Shown here one piece after another: positions 16,857 through 25,592 of a DNA stretch of 64,000 nt. The notes under the pieces are model-generated. The model worked only from the letters and a program-made list of their open reading frames with translations, did not search any database and was not told the origin of the DNA. The position numbers were made by a program, and so were the translations under genes. The stretch's first letter is position 1, and each line of letters starts with the position of its first letter. This DNA comes from Micromonospora humi (GTDB lineage Bacteria > Actinomycetota > Actinomycetes > Mycobacteriales > Micromonosporaceae): positions 310,001 through 374,000 of the forward strand of contig NZ_FMDM01000006.1 in assembly GCF_900090105.1 (NCBI RefSeq), given 5' to 3'.

Positions 16857-17810
16857 TCAGTCCCTCTCGATCAGCCGGCGGTTGACCCACGAGATGATCA
16901 GCACCCCGATCACCAGCAGCACGCCGATGGCGGCGGCCACGTCCGGCTGGCCCTGCTGGATGCCGCGCTGGTACATGACCAGCACCGGCGAGGCGGACGC
17001 CCCGTTCGGGCCGCCCCCACCGGTGAGCAGGTAGGGCTCGGTGAACAGGTTGGCGCCGGTGATGGTGGCCAGGATGACCACCAGGGCGGTCGCCGGGCGT
17101 ACCGCCGGCACGGTCACCGATCGGAACCGCCGCCACCATCCCGCGCCGTCGACCGACGCCGACTCGTACAGCTCCCTGGGCACGTTCTGCAGCGCGGCGA
17201 GGTAGAGCAGGATGAAGAAGCCGAGCTGCTTCCAGACCACGAACACCGCGATGACCGGCATCGCCAGTCCCGCGTTGACCAGCCAGGACGGGTCGGGCGC
17301 CAGCGGGCCGAGCACCGAGTTGACCAGCCCGTCGGAGTTGAACAGGAACAGCCACACACCGACCACCGCCACGCTCGCGGTCACGTACGGCACGTAGAAC
17401 GCGACCCGCAGAAACGTCCGGGCGTGCACCACCCGGTTCAGCGCGACCGCCAGCAGCAGGGCCAGCACCGTGGTCAGCGGCACGTTGATGACCAGGAAGA
17501 TCCCGATGTTGCCGAACGACTGACGGACCGCGGGGTCGGCGAGCACCGCGCGGTAGTTGTCCAGCCCGACGAAGGGCCGGTCCACCGCCGCGCCCGGCGC
17601 GGCGAAGAAGTAGTCGTGGAAGCTCATCCAGACCGCGAAGCCCAGCGGGTAGGCGAACACCACGGCGATGAACACGGCGTAGGGAGCGGCCAGCACCATG
17701 CCGACCGGGTGGCGGCCCAGCACGGCCGTCACCCGGCCCCGGCCCGCCGGTCGCGGGCTCCGGGCGGCGGCCCCGGTGACCGGGGCCGCCGCGGTGTCGG
17801 CGGTGGACAT
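16857..17810 (-). CDS. Carbohydrate ABC transporter permease, MalF type
   Basis: A 317-residue membrane protein with six hydrophobic helices after a short Arg-rich cytoplasmic N-terminus. The EAA loop is ESASVDGAGWWRRFRSVTVP near residue 205 and the final helix is AAAIGVLLVIGVLIISWVNR. It forms the pore together with the MalG-type partner at 16010. The start codon overlaps the stop codon of the substrate-binding lipoprotein gene by one base (TGATG), showing translational coupling. The sugar is most likely a manno-oligosaccharide, judged only from the GH130 gene in the same operon. Confidence 0.93.
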   Translation of the reverse strand: MSTADTAAAPVTGAAARSPRPAGRGRVTAVLGRHPVGMVLAAPYAVFIAVVFAYPLGFAVWMSFHDYFFAAPGAAVDRPFVGLDNYRAVLADPAVRQSFGNIGIFLVINVPLTTVLALLLAVALNRVVHARTFLRVAFYVPYVTASVAVVGVWLFLFNSDGLVNSVLGPLAPDPSWLVNAGLAMPVIAVFVVWKQLGFFILLYLAALQNVPRELYESASVDGAGWWRRFRSVTVPAVRPATALVVILATITGANLFTEPYLLTGGGGPNGASASPVLVMYQRGIQQGQPDVAAAIGVLLVIGVLIISWVNRRLIERD

Positions 17811-19099
17811 CAGGAGCCGGCGGCGAGCTGGTCGACCTTGTCCGCGGCGCCGGCGAGGGCGTCGGGCACCGGCTTCTTACCGAAGATCACCGACTCGGAG
17901 TACGCGTCGCGGAACGCCTGCCAGACGGCGACCGAGTTCGGCACGTTCGGCACCTCGACCGTCCGGGCCGCCTGGTCGGCGAAGGCCTGGTAGGCCGGGT
18001 TCTTGGCGAAGTGGTCCGGGTAGGCGGCGGCCAGGTCGCTGCGCAGCGGCATCTGGCCGGTCTTGGCCAGCAGTGCGCCGTCCTGTTCCTTGCTGGTGGC
18101 GAAGCGCATCACGTCCCAGGCGGTGGCGCGGTTCTGGCAGGCGGAGTACATCGCGACGTTCTTCGCGTCGCTGAAGGTGCGGATCTGGTCGGCCGGCTTG
18201 CCGGTGGACGTCGGCACCGGCACCGCGCCCCACTTCACCTTGCTGCCGTACACCGAGATCGCCCAGGGGCCGACGATGGCCATGGCGGCCTTGCCGTCGG
18301 CGAACGAGTCGCCGTTGTACTTCTCCTTCGGGGCGAGCCCCTCGGTGTAGAGGGTCTTCCAGAACTCCGCGACCCGCTGGCCCTCCGGCGAGTCGAACTG
18401 GGCCTTGCCCTGGTCGACGAGCTGCTTGCCGTCGGTCTCCGCGGCGAACAGCGGATAGAAGTCGAACCAGGACTGGAAGAACTCGCTGGTCGGCGCCGGA
18501 TAGATGGCGGCCTGCGCGGCGCCGGAAGACTTGATCTTCCGGGCGGCGGCGAGGAACTCGTCGTACGTCGCCAGTGAGGGCCGCTCCGGGTCGAGGCCGG
18601 CCTTGGCGAAGATCGTCTTGTTGTAGAAGATCATCACCGGGTTCGACTTCCAGGGCAGCTGGTAGAACTTGCCGTCCGGCGACTTGTACTGCTCCGCCGT
18701 GCCGCCGGTGCGCTCGTTGACGTATGCCGCGCCGCCGTCGAACGAGTCCAGGGCGACCAACCCGCCCTGTTTCTGGAACTGCGGCACGGCCGCCGGCGCG
18801 GTGTTGAAGATGAGGCACGGCGCGTTGCCGGCGGTGATGGCGGCCCCGATCACCTCCTCCGAGCTGGTGCCCGCCGGGATCTCCTGCGCGGTGATCTTCT
18901 GGTCGGCGTGCTGCGCGTTCCACGCCTCGACCATCGCCTTGCCCCAGGCCAACTCCTCCTGGTTGTTGGACAGCCAGATGTTGATCGGACCGCGGGCGGC
19001 GTTGGCCTCGGCGGCGTCGCCGCCACCACCGCTGCCGTCGCAGCCCGCGGTGACGGCGAGGGCGGCGGTCAGCAGCAGGGCCGGGAGGGTACGTTTCAT
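17810..19099 (-). CDS. ABC transporter extracellular sugar-binding lipoprotein
   Basis: A 429-residue CUT1-type solute-binding protein. The signal peptide ends in a lipobox (LAVTAGC, Cys about residue 20) followed by a Gly/Ser linker. The mature part has the family pattern: INIWLSNNQEELAWGKAMVE near the start, PWKSNPVMIFYNKTIFAKAG near residue 180 and GKAAMAIVGPWAISVYGS near 285. It captures the sugar outside the membrane and hands it to the permeases at 16010 and 16857. Its ATG overlaps the stop codon of the LacI-family gene (ATGA). The open frame continues far upstream but is the Arg-rich shadow of the regulator gene. Confidence 0.93.
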   Translation of the reverse strand: MKRTLPALLLTAALAVTAGCDGSGGGGDAAEANAARGPINIWLSNNQEELAWGKAMVEAWNAQHADQKITAQEIPAGTSSEEVIGAAITAGNAPCLIFNTAPAAVPQFQKQGGLVALDSFDGGAAYVNERTGGTAEQYKSPDGKFYQLPWKSNPVMIFYNKTIFAKAGLDPERPSLATYDEFLAAARKIKSSGAAQAAIYPAPTSEFFQSWFDFYPLFAAETDGKQLVDQGKAQFDSPEGQRVAEFWKTLYTEGLAPKEKYNGDSFADGKAAMAIVGPWAISVYGSKVKWGAVPVPTSTGKPADQIRTFSDAKNVAMYSACQNRATAWDVMRFATSKEQDGALLAKTGQMPLRSDLAAAYPDHFAKNPAYQAFADQAARTVEVPNVPNSVAVWQAFRDAYSESVIFGKKPVPDALAGAADKVDQLAAGS

Positions 19100-20169
19100 G
19101 TCTGCTCCGATCGGGACGGTGCGGGCGGGCGGCGCCGCTGGGCGGGTGGTGCCGGTGGTGGAGCGGTGGAGGCCCGGACGACGAGCCGCGCGGGCGGCGT
19201 GGGCACGTCGGCCACGGGCTCGCCGTCGATGAGTTCGAGCAGGGCGCGCGCGGCCGCCCGACCCCACTCGAAGGGGTCGGTGCGCACGGTGGTCAACGTC
19301 GGGCTGACGTAGCCGGCCAGCTCGGCGTCGTCGAAGCCGGTCACTGACAGCTGCCCGGGCACGTCGACACCGAGTTCCCGGGCCACCGCGAGCCCGGCGA
19401 TGGCCATCAGATCGTTGGCGTACACGATCGCGGTAGGCCGCTCGGCCCGGTCGAGCAACTCGCGGGTTGCCTGCGCGCCACCGGCCGCCGAGAAGTCCGA
19501 CGCCACGCACGGACCGGCGGGTAGACCGGCGTCCACCAGCGCCCGCTCCCAGGCCAGCCGGCGGACCCGGCCGTGCAGGAAGTGGTCCGGCCCGGCGACG
19601 TGCGCGATCCGGCGGTGCCCCAGCTCGACCAGGTGAGCGACCGCTGCGGCGACGCCCGGCCGGTCGTCGATCAGCAGGGCCGGCCAGCGGGTGGGCGCCA
19701 TCGGCCGGGCGATCGTCACCGCCGGCAGCCCGAGCTGTTCCAGCAGGGCGAGCCGTGGGTCGTCGACCCGCAGGTCGAGCAGGAAGACCCCGTCCACCCG
19801 GCCGTCGGCGGCCAGCTTTCGGTAGCCGGCCTCCTCGGCCGACTCCGGCACCACCTGCAGGACGAGAGCCTGACCCCGGTCGGACAGCGTCCGCTCCACC
19901 CCGGCGATGAAGGCGGGGAAGAACGGGTCCGCGCCGAGCAATTCGGGCGGGCGGGCGATCACGAGGCCGACCGCGAAGGCCCGCGAGGCCGACAGGGCGC
20001 GGGCCCGGTGGCTCGGCTCCCAGCCCAGGGCGCGGGCGGCGGTGAGGATCCGCTCGCGCGTCTCGTCGGCCACACCCGGCCGGCCGTTGAGCGCGAAGGA
20101 GACCAGACCCTTCGATACGCCGGCGGCGCGGGCGACATCGCGGATCGTTGGTCGACCTGGCCGGGTCAC
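19096..20169 (-). CDS. LacI-family transcriptional regulator of the sugar operon
   Basis: A 357-residue LacI/GalR-type regulator with a DNA-binding head (TIRDVARAAGVSKGLVSFAL, hinge helix near residue 52-60, RARALSASRA) and a periplasmic-binding-protein-like sensor domain (residues 65-330; VGLVIARPPELLGADPFF, GVFLLDLRVDD, TGFDDAELAGYVSP). A GTG at 20169 is chosen because GGGAGG sits 5 bases before it; another GTG two codons upstream overlaps that site. The gene is first in the operon and overlaps the sugar-binding protein gene. A perfect palindrome typical of LacI operators lies 28 bp upstream, so it likely represses its own operon until the imported sugar is present. Confidence 0.92.
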   Translation of the reverse strand: MTRPGRPTIRDVARAAGVSKGLVSFALNGRPGVADETRERILTAARALGWEPSHRARALSASRAFAVGLVIARPPELLGADPFFPAFIAGVERTLSDRGQALVLQVVPESAEEAGYRKLAADGRVDGVFLLDLRVDDPRLALLEQLGLPAVTIARPMAPTRWPALLIDDRPGVAAAVAHLVELGHRRIAHVAGPDHFLHGRVRRLAWERALVDAGLPAGPCVASDFSAAGGAQATRELLDRAERPTAIVYANDLMAIAGLAVARELGVDVPGQLSVTGFDDAELAGYVSPTLTTVRTDPFEWGRAAARALLELIDGEPVADVPTPPARLVVRASTAPPPAPPAQRRRPPAPSRSEQT

Positions 20170-20196
20170 CGGCACCTCCCTCGTCGGGCGAACTAC

Positions 20197-20208
20197 TAAA
20201 CCGGTTTA
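20197..20208. promoter_or_regulatory. LacI-family operator TAAACCGGTTTA
   Basis: A perfect 12-base palindrome with the central CG step and half-site spacing typical of LacI/GalR operators lies just upstream of the LacI-family gene. It is the probable autoregulatory operator for the whole sugar operon. Confidence 0.75.
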
Positions 20209-20450
20209 AGCAACGGACGTTAGACCCGTTCCACCAACTCCACAACCGGTAGCGGCAGGTCGATGTGCGGCGGCCCGCCCGCAGGTCAGCCTGCTGATCG
20301 GGCGGATTTCTCCGGCGGACGGGCACCGGTTGCGACGAGCGCATCCCCCACCGTCACGGGCCCGAGGGGGCGACGAGAACATCGCTCGGACCCGGCAGGC
20401 GGCGGAAGCCGGGAGCCCCGAGCGTGGAGGTTCCGGTAGCCTGGTCGGGC

Positions 20451-20495
20451 GGGCCGCTAGCTCAATGGCAAAGCTGTGGACTTTTAATCCATAGG
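20451..20495 (+). pseudogene. Truncated tRNA-Lys(TTT): 5' half only
   Basis: The sequence matches a lysine tRNA from its first base through the D arm, the anticodon arm with TTT, and the start of the variable loop, then departs from tRNA sequence after 20495; no T arm or 3' acceptor strand follows. Relative to the intact tRNA-Lys at 52762-52834 it lacks one D-loop base, has G to A in the D stem (breaking a pair) and has a compensatory change in the anticodon stem, so it derives from a different lysine tRNA gene. The break just after the anticodon arm is where many integrases act, so this is read as the left junction of the island. It cannot make a working tRNA. Confidence 0.7.
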
Positions 20496-20655
20496 ACTTG
20501 CCAAATTGCATCGACGTCCATCGAATCGGAATGCGGGTTGATCTGCAGCTTTGCGCCCGCAGTCACAGCAATCGCGCCCCATGTGGACCTGGGTGTCTCG
20601 TGGGGTGCTCGGCTGTTTCCGATGCGGCTGGGTGGTGCGTAGAGTCGCCCGCAGA

Positions 20656-21843
20656 TCAGCCGGGCACCTCGGCGAGCAATCTGTCGTTGGATGGCACTGT
20701 TGCCGGTGGCAGCGTGGTGAGCAGGAGTTCCCGTGCAGGGCCGCGCCCAGTGCGCGAGGAGGCGGTGTAGTTCAGTGTCACGATGCGCTTGCTGATACGC
20801 CAAGCCTTGACACCGTTCAGCTCGCGGCTGAGTCCCGAGGGGTGCATCGCCTTTGCTGCATACAACGCGTCCTCCGTGAGCAGTCGCTCGTCGTAGTCGT
20901 ACGACAGAATCCAGCGGTACTGCATCTCTTGCCGCAGGTACTCGGCCAGGTTGCGATGCTGGAGCGTGCCCATCCAGTCGAGATCCTTACCCGCCTGCGC
21001 TGCCTGACCATCATACGAAGCCCTATAGAGCTTGCCCGACTTCGAAAGGTAAGGCGGGTCGAGGTAGGCGACCACGCGGTCGGGGAGCAGCGTCTTATAG
21101 TGCGAGGCGACGCCGTGGAGCGTGGTCTTCCAGTCCGATCGCCAGACGTCCGCGATCCTCCTCGTCTCGTACAGGTGACCGATATATTCGAGCCGCTCGA
21201 CTAAGCTCTTGAGGTTAAATCGGCATCCAATGCCGTACTCCGAGGTCTGTGCGCGACCGCCGATAGGGCCTGCCTGCCCATGGAGAATCCCTGAGAAGGT
21301 GGTTCGGTTGAGGAACAAGCACTTCGTGGCGAGTTCGAGGTCCTCAGTCGAACGACTGGTACCAGGAGCCGCCTTCCAGGCGCGCCAGTAGTCCCAGCGT
21401 GCCAGTGCTGTTGCCCCGCCGGCGGCGACGTACGTCGCATGCTCGTCGGCGATGCGCTCCACAAGCTCCTGCGTGCGAGAGGCCGCCACCTGCCAGAAAG
21501 CCGCCACCATCGGATCTGCGTCCGCAAGTAGCGCACGCTCGACGATGCCTGCACCAACCAGCCTGAGGGTGGTCGACGCGCCGCCGGCGAAGGGCTCCAC
21601 GAGGAGGTCGACTCGCCTGACTTGAGCGGACCGCTGAGCGGCTGCAATGAGCTCGCCGATTACGTTCGACAGACCGCTCTTGGCACCCGGGTAGCGCAGG
21701 GGACTCTGGTACCGGCCTGCGGCCAGGGGATGCGCGACCTCGGCAGGCGCTTGGTCGATCTTGCGGGGCGTCGTTCCAACAGGAACCAAAATCTCCGTAC
21801 GCGCCGACTCCTGTTCGCGTACGGCGCCGGTCACGGCGATCAT
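20656..21843 (-). CDS. D12-class DNA adenine N6-methyltransferase
   Basis: A 395-residue methyltransferase of the Dam/D12 class. SAM-binding motif X is SPLRYPGAKSGL near residue 47, motif I is VEPFAGGAST near 82 (F-x-G-G form), and catalytic motif IV is AYLDPPYLSKSGKLY near 265 (D-P-P-Y, N6-adenine specific). About 45 residues before motif X are unlike typical Dam and could contact partners. The gene is the last of a minus-strand operon with herA and nurA, overlapping nurA by four bases (ATGA). In a restriction-type system it would mark host DNA as self. Its recognition sequence cannot be predicted. A/T content is higher than in the flanking chromosome. Confidence 0.88.
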   Translation of the reverse strand: MIAVTGAVREQESARTEILVPVGTTPRKIDQAPAEVAHPLAAGRYQSPLRYPGAKSGLSNVIGELIAAAQRSAQVRRVDLLVEPFAGGASTTLRLVGAGIVERALLADADPMVAAFWQVAASRTQELVERIADEHATYVAAGGATALARWDYWRAWKAAPGTSRSTEDLELATKCLFLNRTTFSGILHGQAGPIGGRAQTSEYGIGCRFNLKSLVERLEYIGHLYETRRIADVWRSDWKTTLHGVASHYKTLLPDRVVAYLDPPYLSKSGKLYRASYDGQAAQAGKDLDWMGTLQHRNLAEYLRQEMQYRWILSYDYDERLLTEDALYAAKAMHPSGLSRELNGVKAWRISKRIVTLNYTASSRTGRGPARELLLTTLPPATVPSNDRLLAEVPG

Positions 21844-23225
21844 GGTACCAGGCCGGTACTGCGGGCCGTTCCATCGAGACCAAGTCGCTTGCTAGCCACC
21901 AGCCGCAGTACGTCGGTGCCGACGCCGATGGGAAACGCCGCCTTTCCATGCGCGGCCGCCACGGGAATGACTCCGTCGATGTACATGGAGGAGCCCGTCC
22001 GGTCGATAACGTCGAGAATTGAAGGAAGCGTCGGGTAGTCCCTTGGGTTAGGCTGTCCCCCGTTCGCGTCGTATGGCGCGCCTGACGGTGGCATGACCGT
22101 TGGGACCACCACCCGGCCGTCCAGCGCCCGATATACGAATTTCCGTCCCCAGTAGGTCTCCTTGCCGTAGGCACGCGCATTGGTCGCGTTGGTGACGCGA
22201 GCGATGATCTGCTCGTCGCAAACAAGCAAATCGCCAGGGGTCAGCACATCATGGCGAGCCAACTGGCGCGCGTAGTCGACCATGGCACCCGACTTCTCGA
22301 TACCACAGATAAATGGACCGACGCCCGGCGTGGTCGCAGACATCGCTTGGAAGTAGTCGAGGGCACGGCCTCGCAGCTTGGCCGGAGGTCCGTACACGGC
22401 AAGGGGCCCATCGACAATGAACAGGGTGGTAGGCAGTAGCTCCTGACGAGACTGCTCCCACAAAAGGGTAGCCAGCCCGACGAGCACAAGTAGTTCGACA
22501 ACCGACATGAGCCGGCCGAGGGCAGACTGGTTGCTTCCCTCCTCGCCCACTTCCTCGTGGATGCGCAGGACGTCGGTGGGAAATAGGCAACTGCCACATG
22601 CGTCGCAAGCGACTCCGTCCGGCGGGACGCGCACGTCCTTGCTGCAATCTTCGCTCGGGCAGTTTACGGGCACCGTTGACGCAGGAACGCCCGGCTTCCC
22701 GTGTAACAGGAAGAGCAGCTCCGACAACGTCTGATTCAGACGATTGACTTCGACCTTCTTCGTACGGAAGAGCTGGTCGATCGCCTCTCGCCACGAGGTC
22801 GCGATGTCGACACCCTCACGGGTGTAGGCGCCGGCGACCGGAAGGTCGAGCGTCACAAGCGCCGTGTTGACAGCTCTTGCGATCTCGTAAGGGTCGACGA
22901 ACTGCTGCGCCTTCTGCGTCTCAAGGATACTAAGGTCGAGATACGCCGCCGCAGCTTGCGCAAACCCATACAATACCGACGGCAATCCGTCCCGTACCCG
23001 CTCAACAACATACGACCCGTCAACGGCGAGGGCAGAGGACAGCGACGATGCTGAGGATTTGAGGTCGCTTCGGGGTCGGACTCGCTTGCGGATCTCCTCG
23101 ACATCGCGCAGAACCTCGGCTGGAACGTGGAACGTACGTTGATCGGCGATGGCGCGGACTGCAGCGGTTGAGTGCCCGAGGCGTGAGGCGAGTTCGTGCG
23201 TCCCAGCGACTGTCTCGTAGGGCAT
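21840..23225 (-). CDS. NurA-domain nuclease with zinc-ribbon insert
   Basis: A 461-residue protein with the NurA fold. Acidic catalytic-site segments are AVDGSYVVERV near residue 66, TTLFIVDGPLAVYG near 270 and FICGIEKSG near 305. Between them is a four-cysteine zinc-ribbon insert (CPSEDCSKD then CDACGSC, about residues 190-215) that ordinary archaeal NurA lacks. NurA is a 5'-3' nuclease that works inside a HerA hexamer to resect or degrade DNA. Here the gene overlaps both neighbours (herA by TGATG, the methyltransferase by ATGA), so the three proteins are made together. The zinc ribbon may read a DNA or protein target specific to this system. Confidence 0.75.
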   Translation of the reverse strand: MPYETVAGTHELASRLGHSTAAVRAIADQRTFHVPAEVLRDVEEIRKRVRPRSDLKSSASSLSSALAVDGSYVVERVRDGLPSVLYGFAQAAAAYLDLSILETQKAQQFVDPYEIARAVNTALVTLDLPVAGAYTREGVDIATSWREAIDQLFRTKKVEVNRLNQTLSELLFLLHGKPGVPASTVPVNCPSEDCSKDVRVPPDGVACDACGSCLFPTDVLRIHEEVGEEGSNQSALGRLMSVVELLVLVGLATLLWEQSRQELLPTTLFIVDGPLAVYGPPAKLRGRALDYFQAMSATTPGVGPFICGIEKSGAMVDYARQLARHDVLTPGDLLVCDEQIIARVTNATNARAYGKETYWGRKFVYRALDGRVVVPTVMPPSGAPYDANGGQPNPRDYPTLPSILDVIDRTGSSMYIDGVIPVAAAHGKAAFPIGVGTDVLRLVASKRLGLDGTARSTGLVP

Positions 23226-25273
23226 CAGGCAACCGGCCCATCACCGTTCGGAGTCAACGGAGGATCACCCGCGGACCTGCGGGCTTCATTGACGAGCTCC
23301 AGATCGTAGCGATCGATCTGTACCGGAACGATGTATGGCGACGACAGGGTCTTAAGCCTTACGTAGCCGCGGTCCTCAGAGGCGATGATGGCATCGGAGA
23401 ACGAGCCGAAGTCATAGAACTGGGCGAGTTCGCGAACTTCCTTTGTGTTGTTCAGGTGCGCAACGACCCAGTTGGCGGTGTTGGCCTTCACTTGATGCGC
23501 GACGCCCGAAACTTCCTGGGTGGCGTACGTCATGCCGAGGTTCAATTTGCTCGCCTCCTTGGCGAGCTTGACCCAGATGTCCCGGTCATCCTTGTAGCGG
23601 TCCGACGAGAACAGGTTGTGAGCCTCTTCGAGCATCACCTGAATGGCCGGAGGCTCCTGCCCTGCCGTGAAGACGGAGGTCTGGCGCTCAAGTAGCCGGG
23701 CCGTGATCGATTCGCTCAGGGCCTTGGTGATCGCGCTTGCGCCGACATGAAGATCGACAATGACGATGCGCCCTTGAACGAGTTCGTCGTAAATCTCGAT
23801 TGCGGGATCATTCAGCGTCAGGGGGCTGTGGAATGGCCGCAGCGGGTTGAGGTTTTTCCAGCCGCGAACGTTGCGGTTCTGGCTCTTCGTCGTGAAGATC
23901 GGCTCCACGCTCGTCCATCGGACGTTCTTCGTGAAGTCCGCGGCGTAGGCGTCGCCCGCCTCTCGAAGCTCCACGATTGCATCTACGACCGCCTCCACAT
24001 TCGAGGCACCCACAGCCACCATGTTGGCCGTCGACCCCGCTTGAACGAACGGATTGCGGCGGAGCTTGGCCGTGATTACCTGTTGAAACTCAGTCTTTAT
24101 GTTGATACGAGCTCGGAAGTCAGGCGGCACTTCGAAGCCTGCCCGCATGAGCGCTCCGTAGAGAACGAGTCTCGCCCGCTGCGCGTGCGTGGTAGCGGAC
24201 CGGTCGTTAGGAACATCCGCGTAGGACGCCCCCGCGAAGTCCTTCACGTAGCCCGCGTCGTCGGTGCTGAGCTCGCCGGAGATGAGGCTCTGGACCGCGT
24301 CGATCTGGTTCTCGGAGTAGAAGTTGATTGAGAGAGGCTTAACGTGAGACTGCTTCCCGTCTGCGCCGAACTTGAAGATTCTTACGTGCTTCTCACCGAT
24401 AGCGGCGATCTCGGTGCCGTCTTGGGTGTTCGGGTTCGCGTACTCGCCCTGCGGGTCGAAGATCAACTGCCCCACAGGACGTTTGCCGGCAGAGCGCTGC
24501 CGCTCCGAGATAGCGAAGGTACGGGCAATGATGATCTTCGCGGTGTTCGACTTGCCCATCCGGGTCATGCCCAAGAGCGCGCTTTTATGACCGATGAAAT
24601 CACGGATGTTGACCTCAACAGTAGCCGTGGCCTGCTTCGACGCTTTTGCCCGGCGACGAGTCGCGGAGTACCGAACAGCACCGATACGGACGCGTTCCAC
24701 GGGACGACCGGTCGGTTTTAAGTACGACGCGATTGTGGAAAGCCCCTCGCCGACTGGCTTCAGTACCCGATATGTGGATGTGGCGTAGAAGTTGTCGACA
24801 TCGGCACCGAATTCGAGAACCTTCCGGCCTTCGACGTCGTCCTCGTAAAAAGTGCCGAGAATCCTACAGCGTAGCCCGGTGAAGGATACGCGATTCTTCG
24901 TGAACGGATCCAAATCTACGTCGAGCACGACGGACGGCGATGGGTTCTGGCTGCTCGAGAGGGCGGCGCGAAGGGACTCCTCGCGAACAGCATGAAGGTC
25001 ACTCTCCATCGACAGCGGTGACGTTCCCTCGACACGCAGCAGCAGAACTTCATCGTCATCGACCTGCGGGGTGTTGATGTCCTGAGCCGTGGCGAGCAGG
25101 AACGAATGCTGGGGTATGCCACCCGCGTCGAACTTCCAGCGGTCGTGCGTGAGAACGATCGCCTCGGTGTAGCCGATCCGGTAGATCGCACCGATCCGAG
25201 TTGATCGGTCGTCAGCCAGCAGCTGCGAGTTTAGCAACGACCCTGCGCCTACGCCAGGAATAAGATTGGTCAT
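23225..25273 (-). CDS. HerA-type ATPase translocase
   Basis: A 682-residue HerA/FtsK-superfamily motor. The N-terminal 150 residues form a HAS-barrel-like domain; the Walker A is LGMTRMGKSNTAKIIIA near residue 230, Walker B is IQVMLEEAHNLF near 545, and the sensor segment follows (LGMTYATQEVS). HerA hexamers pump duplex DNA into the NurA nuclease. It is the first gene of the herA-nurA-methyltransferase operon; its ATG lies 320 bp from the divergent pPIWI-RE nuclease gene. HerA/NurA is normally archaeal repair machinery; in bacteria it appears mostly in defence islands, and the attached methyltransferase supports a self/non-self role here. Confidence 0.85.
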   Translation of the reverse strand: MTNLIPGVGAGSLLNSQLLADDRSTRIGAIYRIGYTEAIVLTHDRWKFDAGGIPQHSFLLATAQDINTPQVDDDEVLLLRVEGTSPLSMESDLHAVREESLRAALSSSQNPSPSVVLDVDLDPFTKNRVSFTGLRCRILGTFYEDDVEGRKVLEFGADVDNFYATSTYRVLKPVGEGLSTIASYLKPTGRPVERVRIGAVRYSATRRRAKASKQATATVEVNIRDFIGHKSALLGMTRMGKSNTAKIIIARTFAISERQRSAGKRPVGQLIFDPQGEYANPNTQDGTEIAAIGEKHVRIFKFGADGKQSHVKPLSINFYSENQIDAVQSLISGELSTDDAGYVKDFAGASYADVPNDRSATTHAQRARLVLYGALMRAGFEVPPDFRARINIKTEFQQVITAKLRRNPFVQAGSTANMVAVGASNVEAVVDAIVELREAGDAYAADFTKNVRWTSVEPIFTTKSQNRNVRGWKNLNPLRPFHSPLTLNDPAIEIYDELVQGRIVIVDLHVGASAITKALSESITARLLERQTSVFTAGQEPPAIQVMLEEAHNLFSSDRYKDDRDIWVKLAKEASKLNLGMTYATQEVSGVAHQVKANTANWVVAHLNNTKEVRELAQFYDFGSFSDAIIASEDRGYVRLKTLSSPYIVPVQIDRYDLELVNEARRSAGDPPLTPNGDGPVA

Positions 25274-25592
25274 GCGGCTCCTCTGCCCAATCGAAGTGCC
25301 TAGCTTAGTGATCCATCACCGTCCACGGTAGACCCTGGCGGCCGGCGGCCGGCGGTCGCGCCGGCGTTGATGTGCGTGACCGCCACGGTTGCGGATAGCG
25401 GCCCGGCACCGCGGTGGACGCGGCGCAGCCGGCGCGGATCACGGAGCCATCGGTAACGGTGGTGCTGGCGATGAGGCCGTTTGTCGGCGATCCTCGATGC
25501 TGCGCTCCATGGCCGAAGTGTTGCGCATCCTAAACGAGTCGGATTGGCGCAGATACCTTGGCCTACGTCGTCCGCTGACAGAAGGTGCATGC
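25274..25592. other. Divergent promoter region between herA and the pPIWI-RE module
   Basis: No gene is supported here. The 319-bp stretch separates the start codons of two divergent defence operons and must hold both promoters. I see a G/C-rich patch at 25330-25450 and an A/T-richer patch near herA (25290-25315), but no clear palindrome. Confidence 0.5.
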
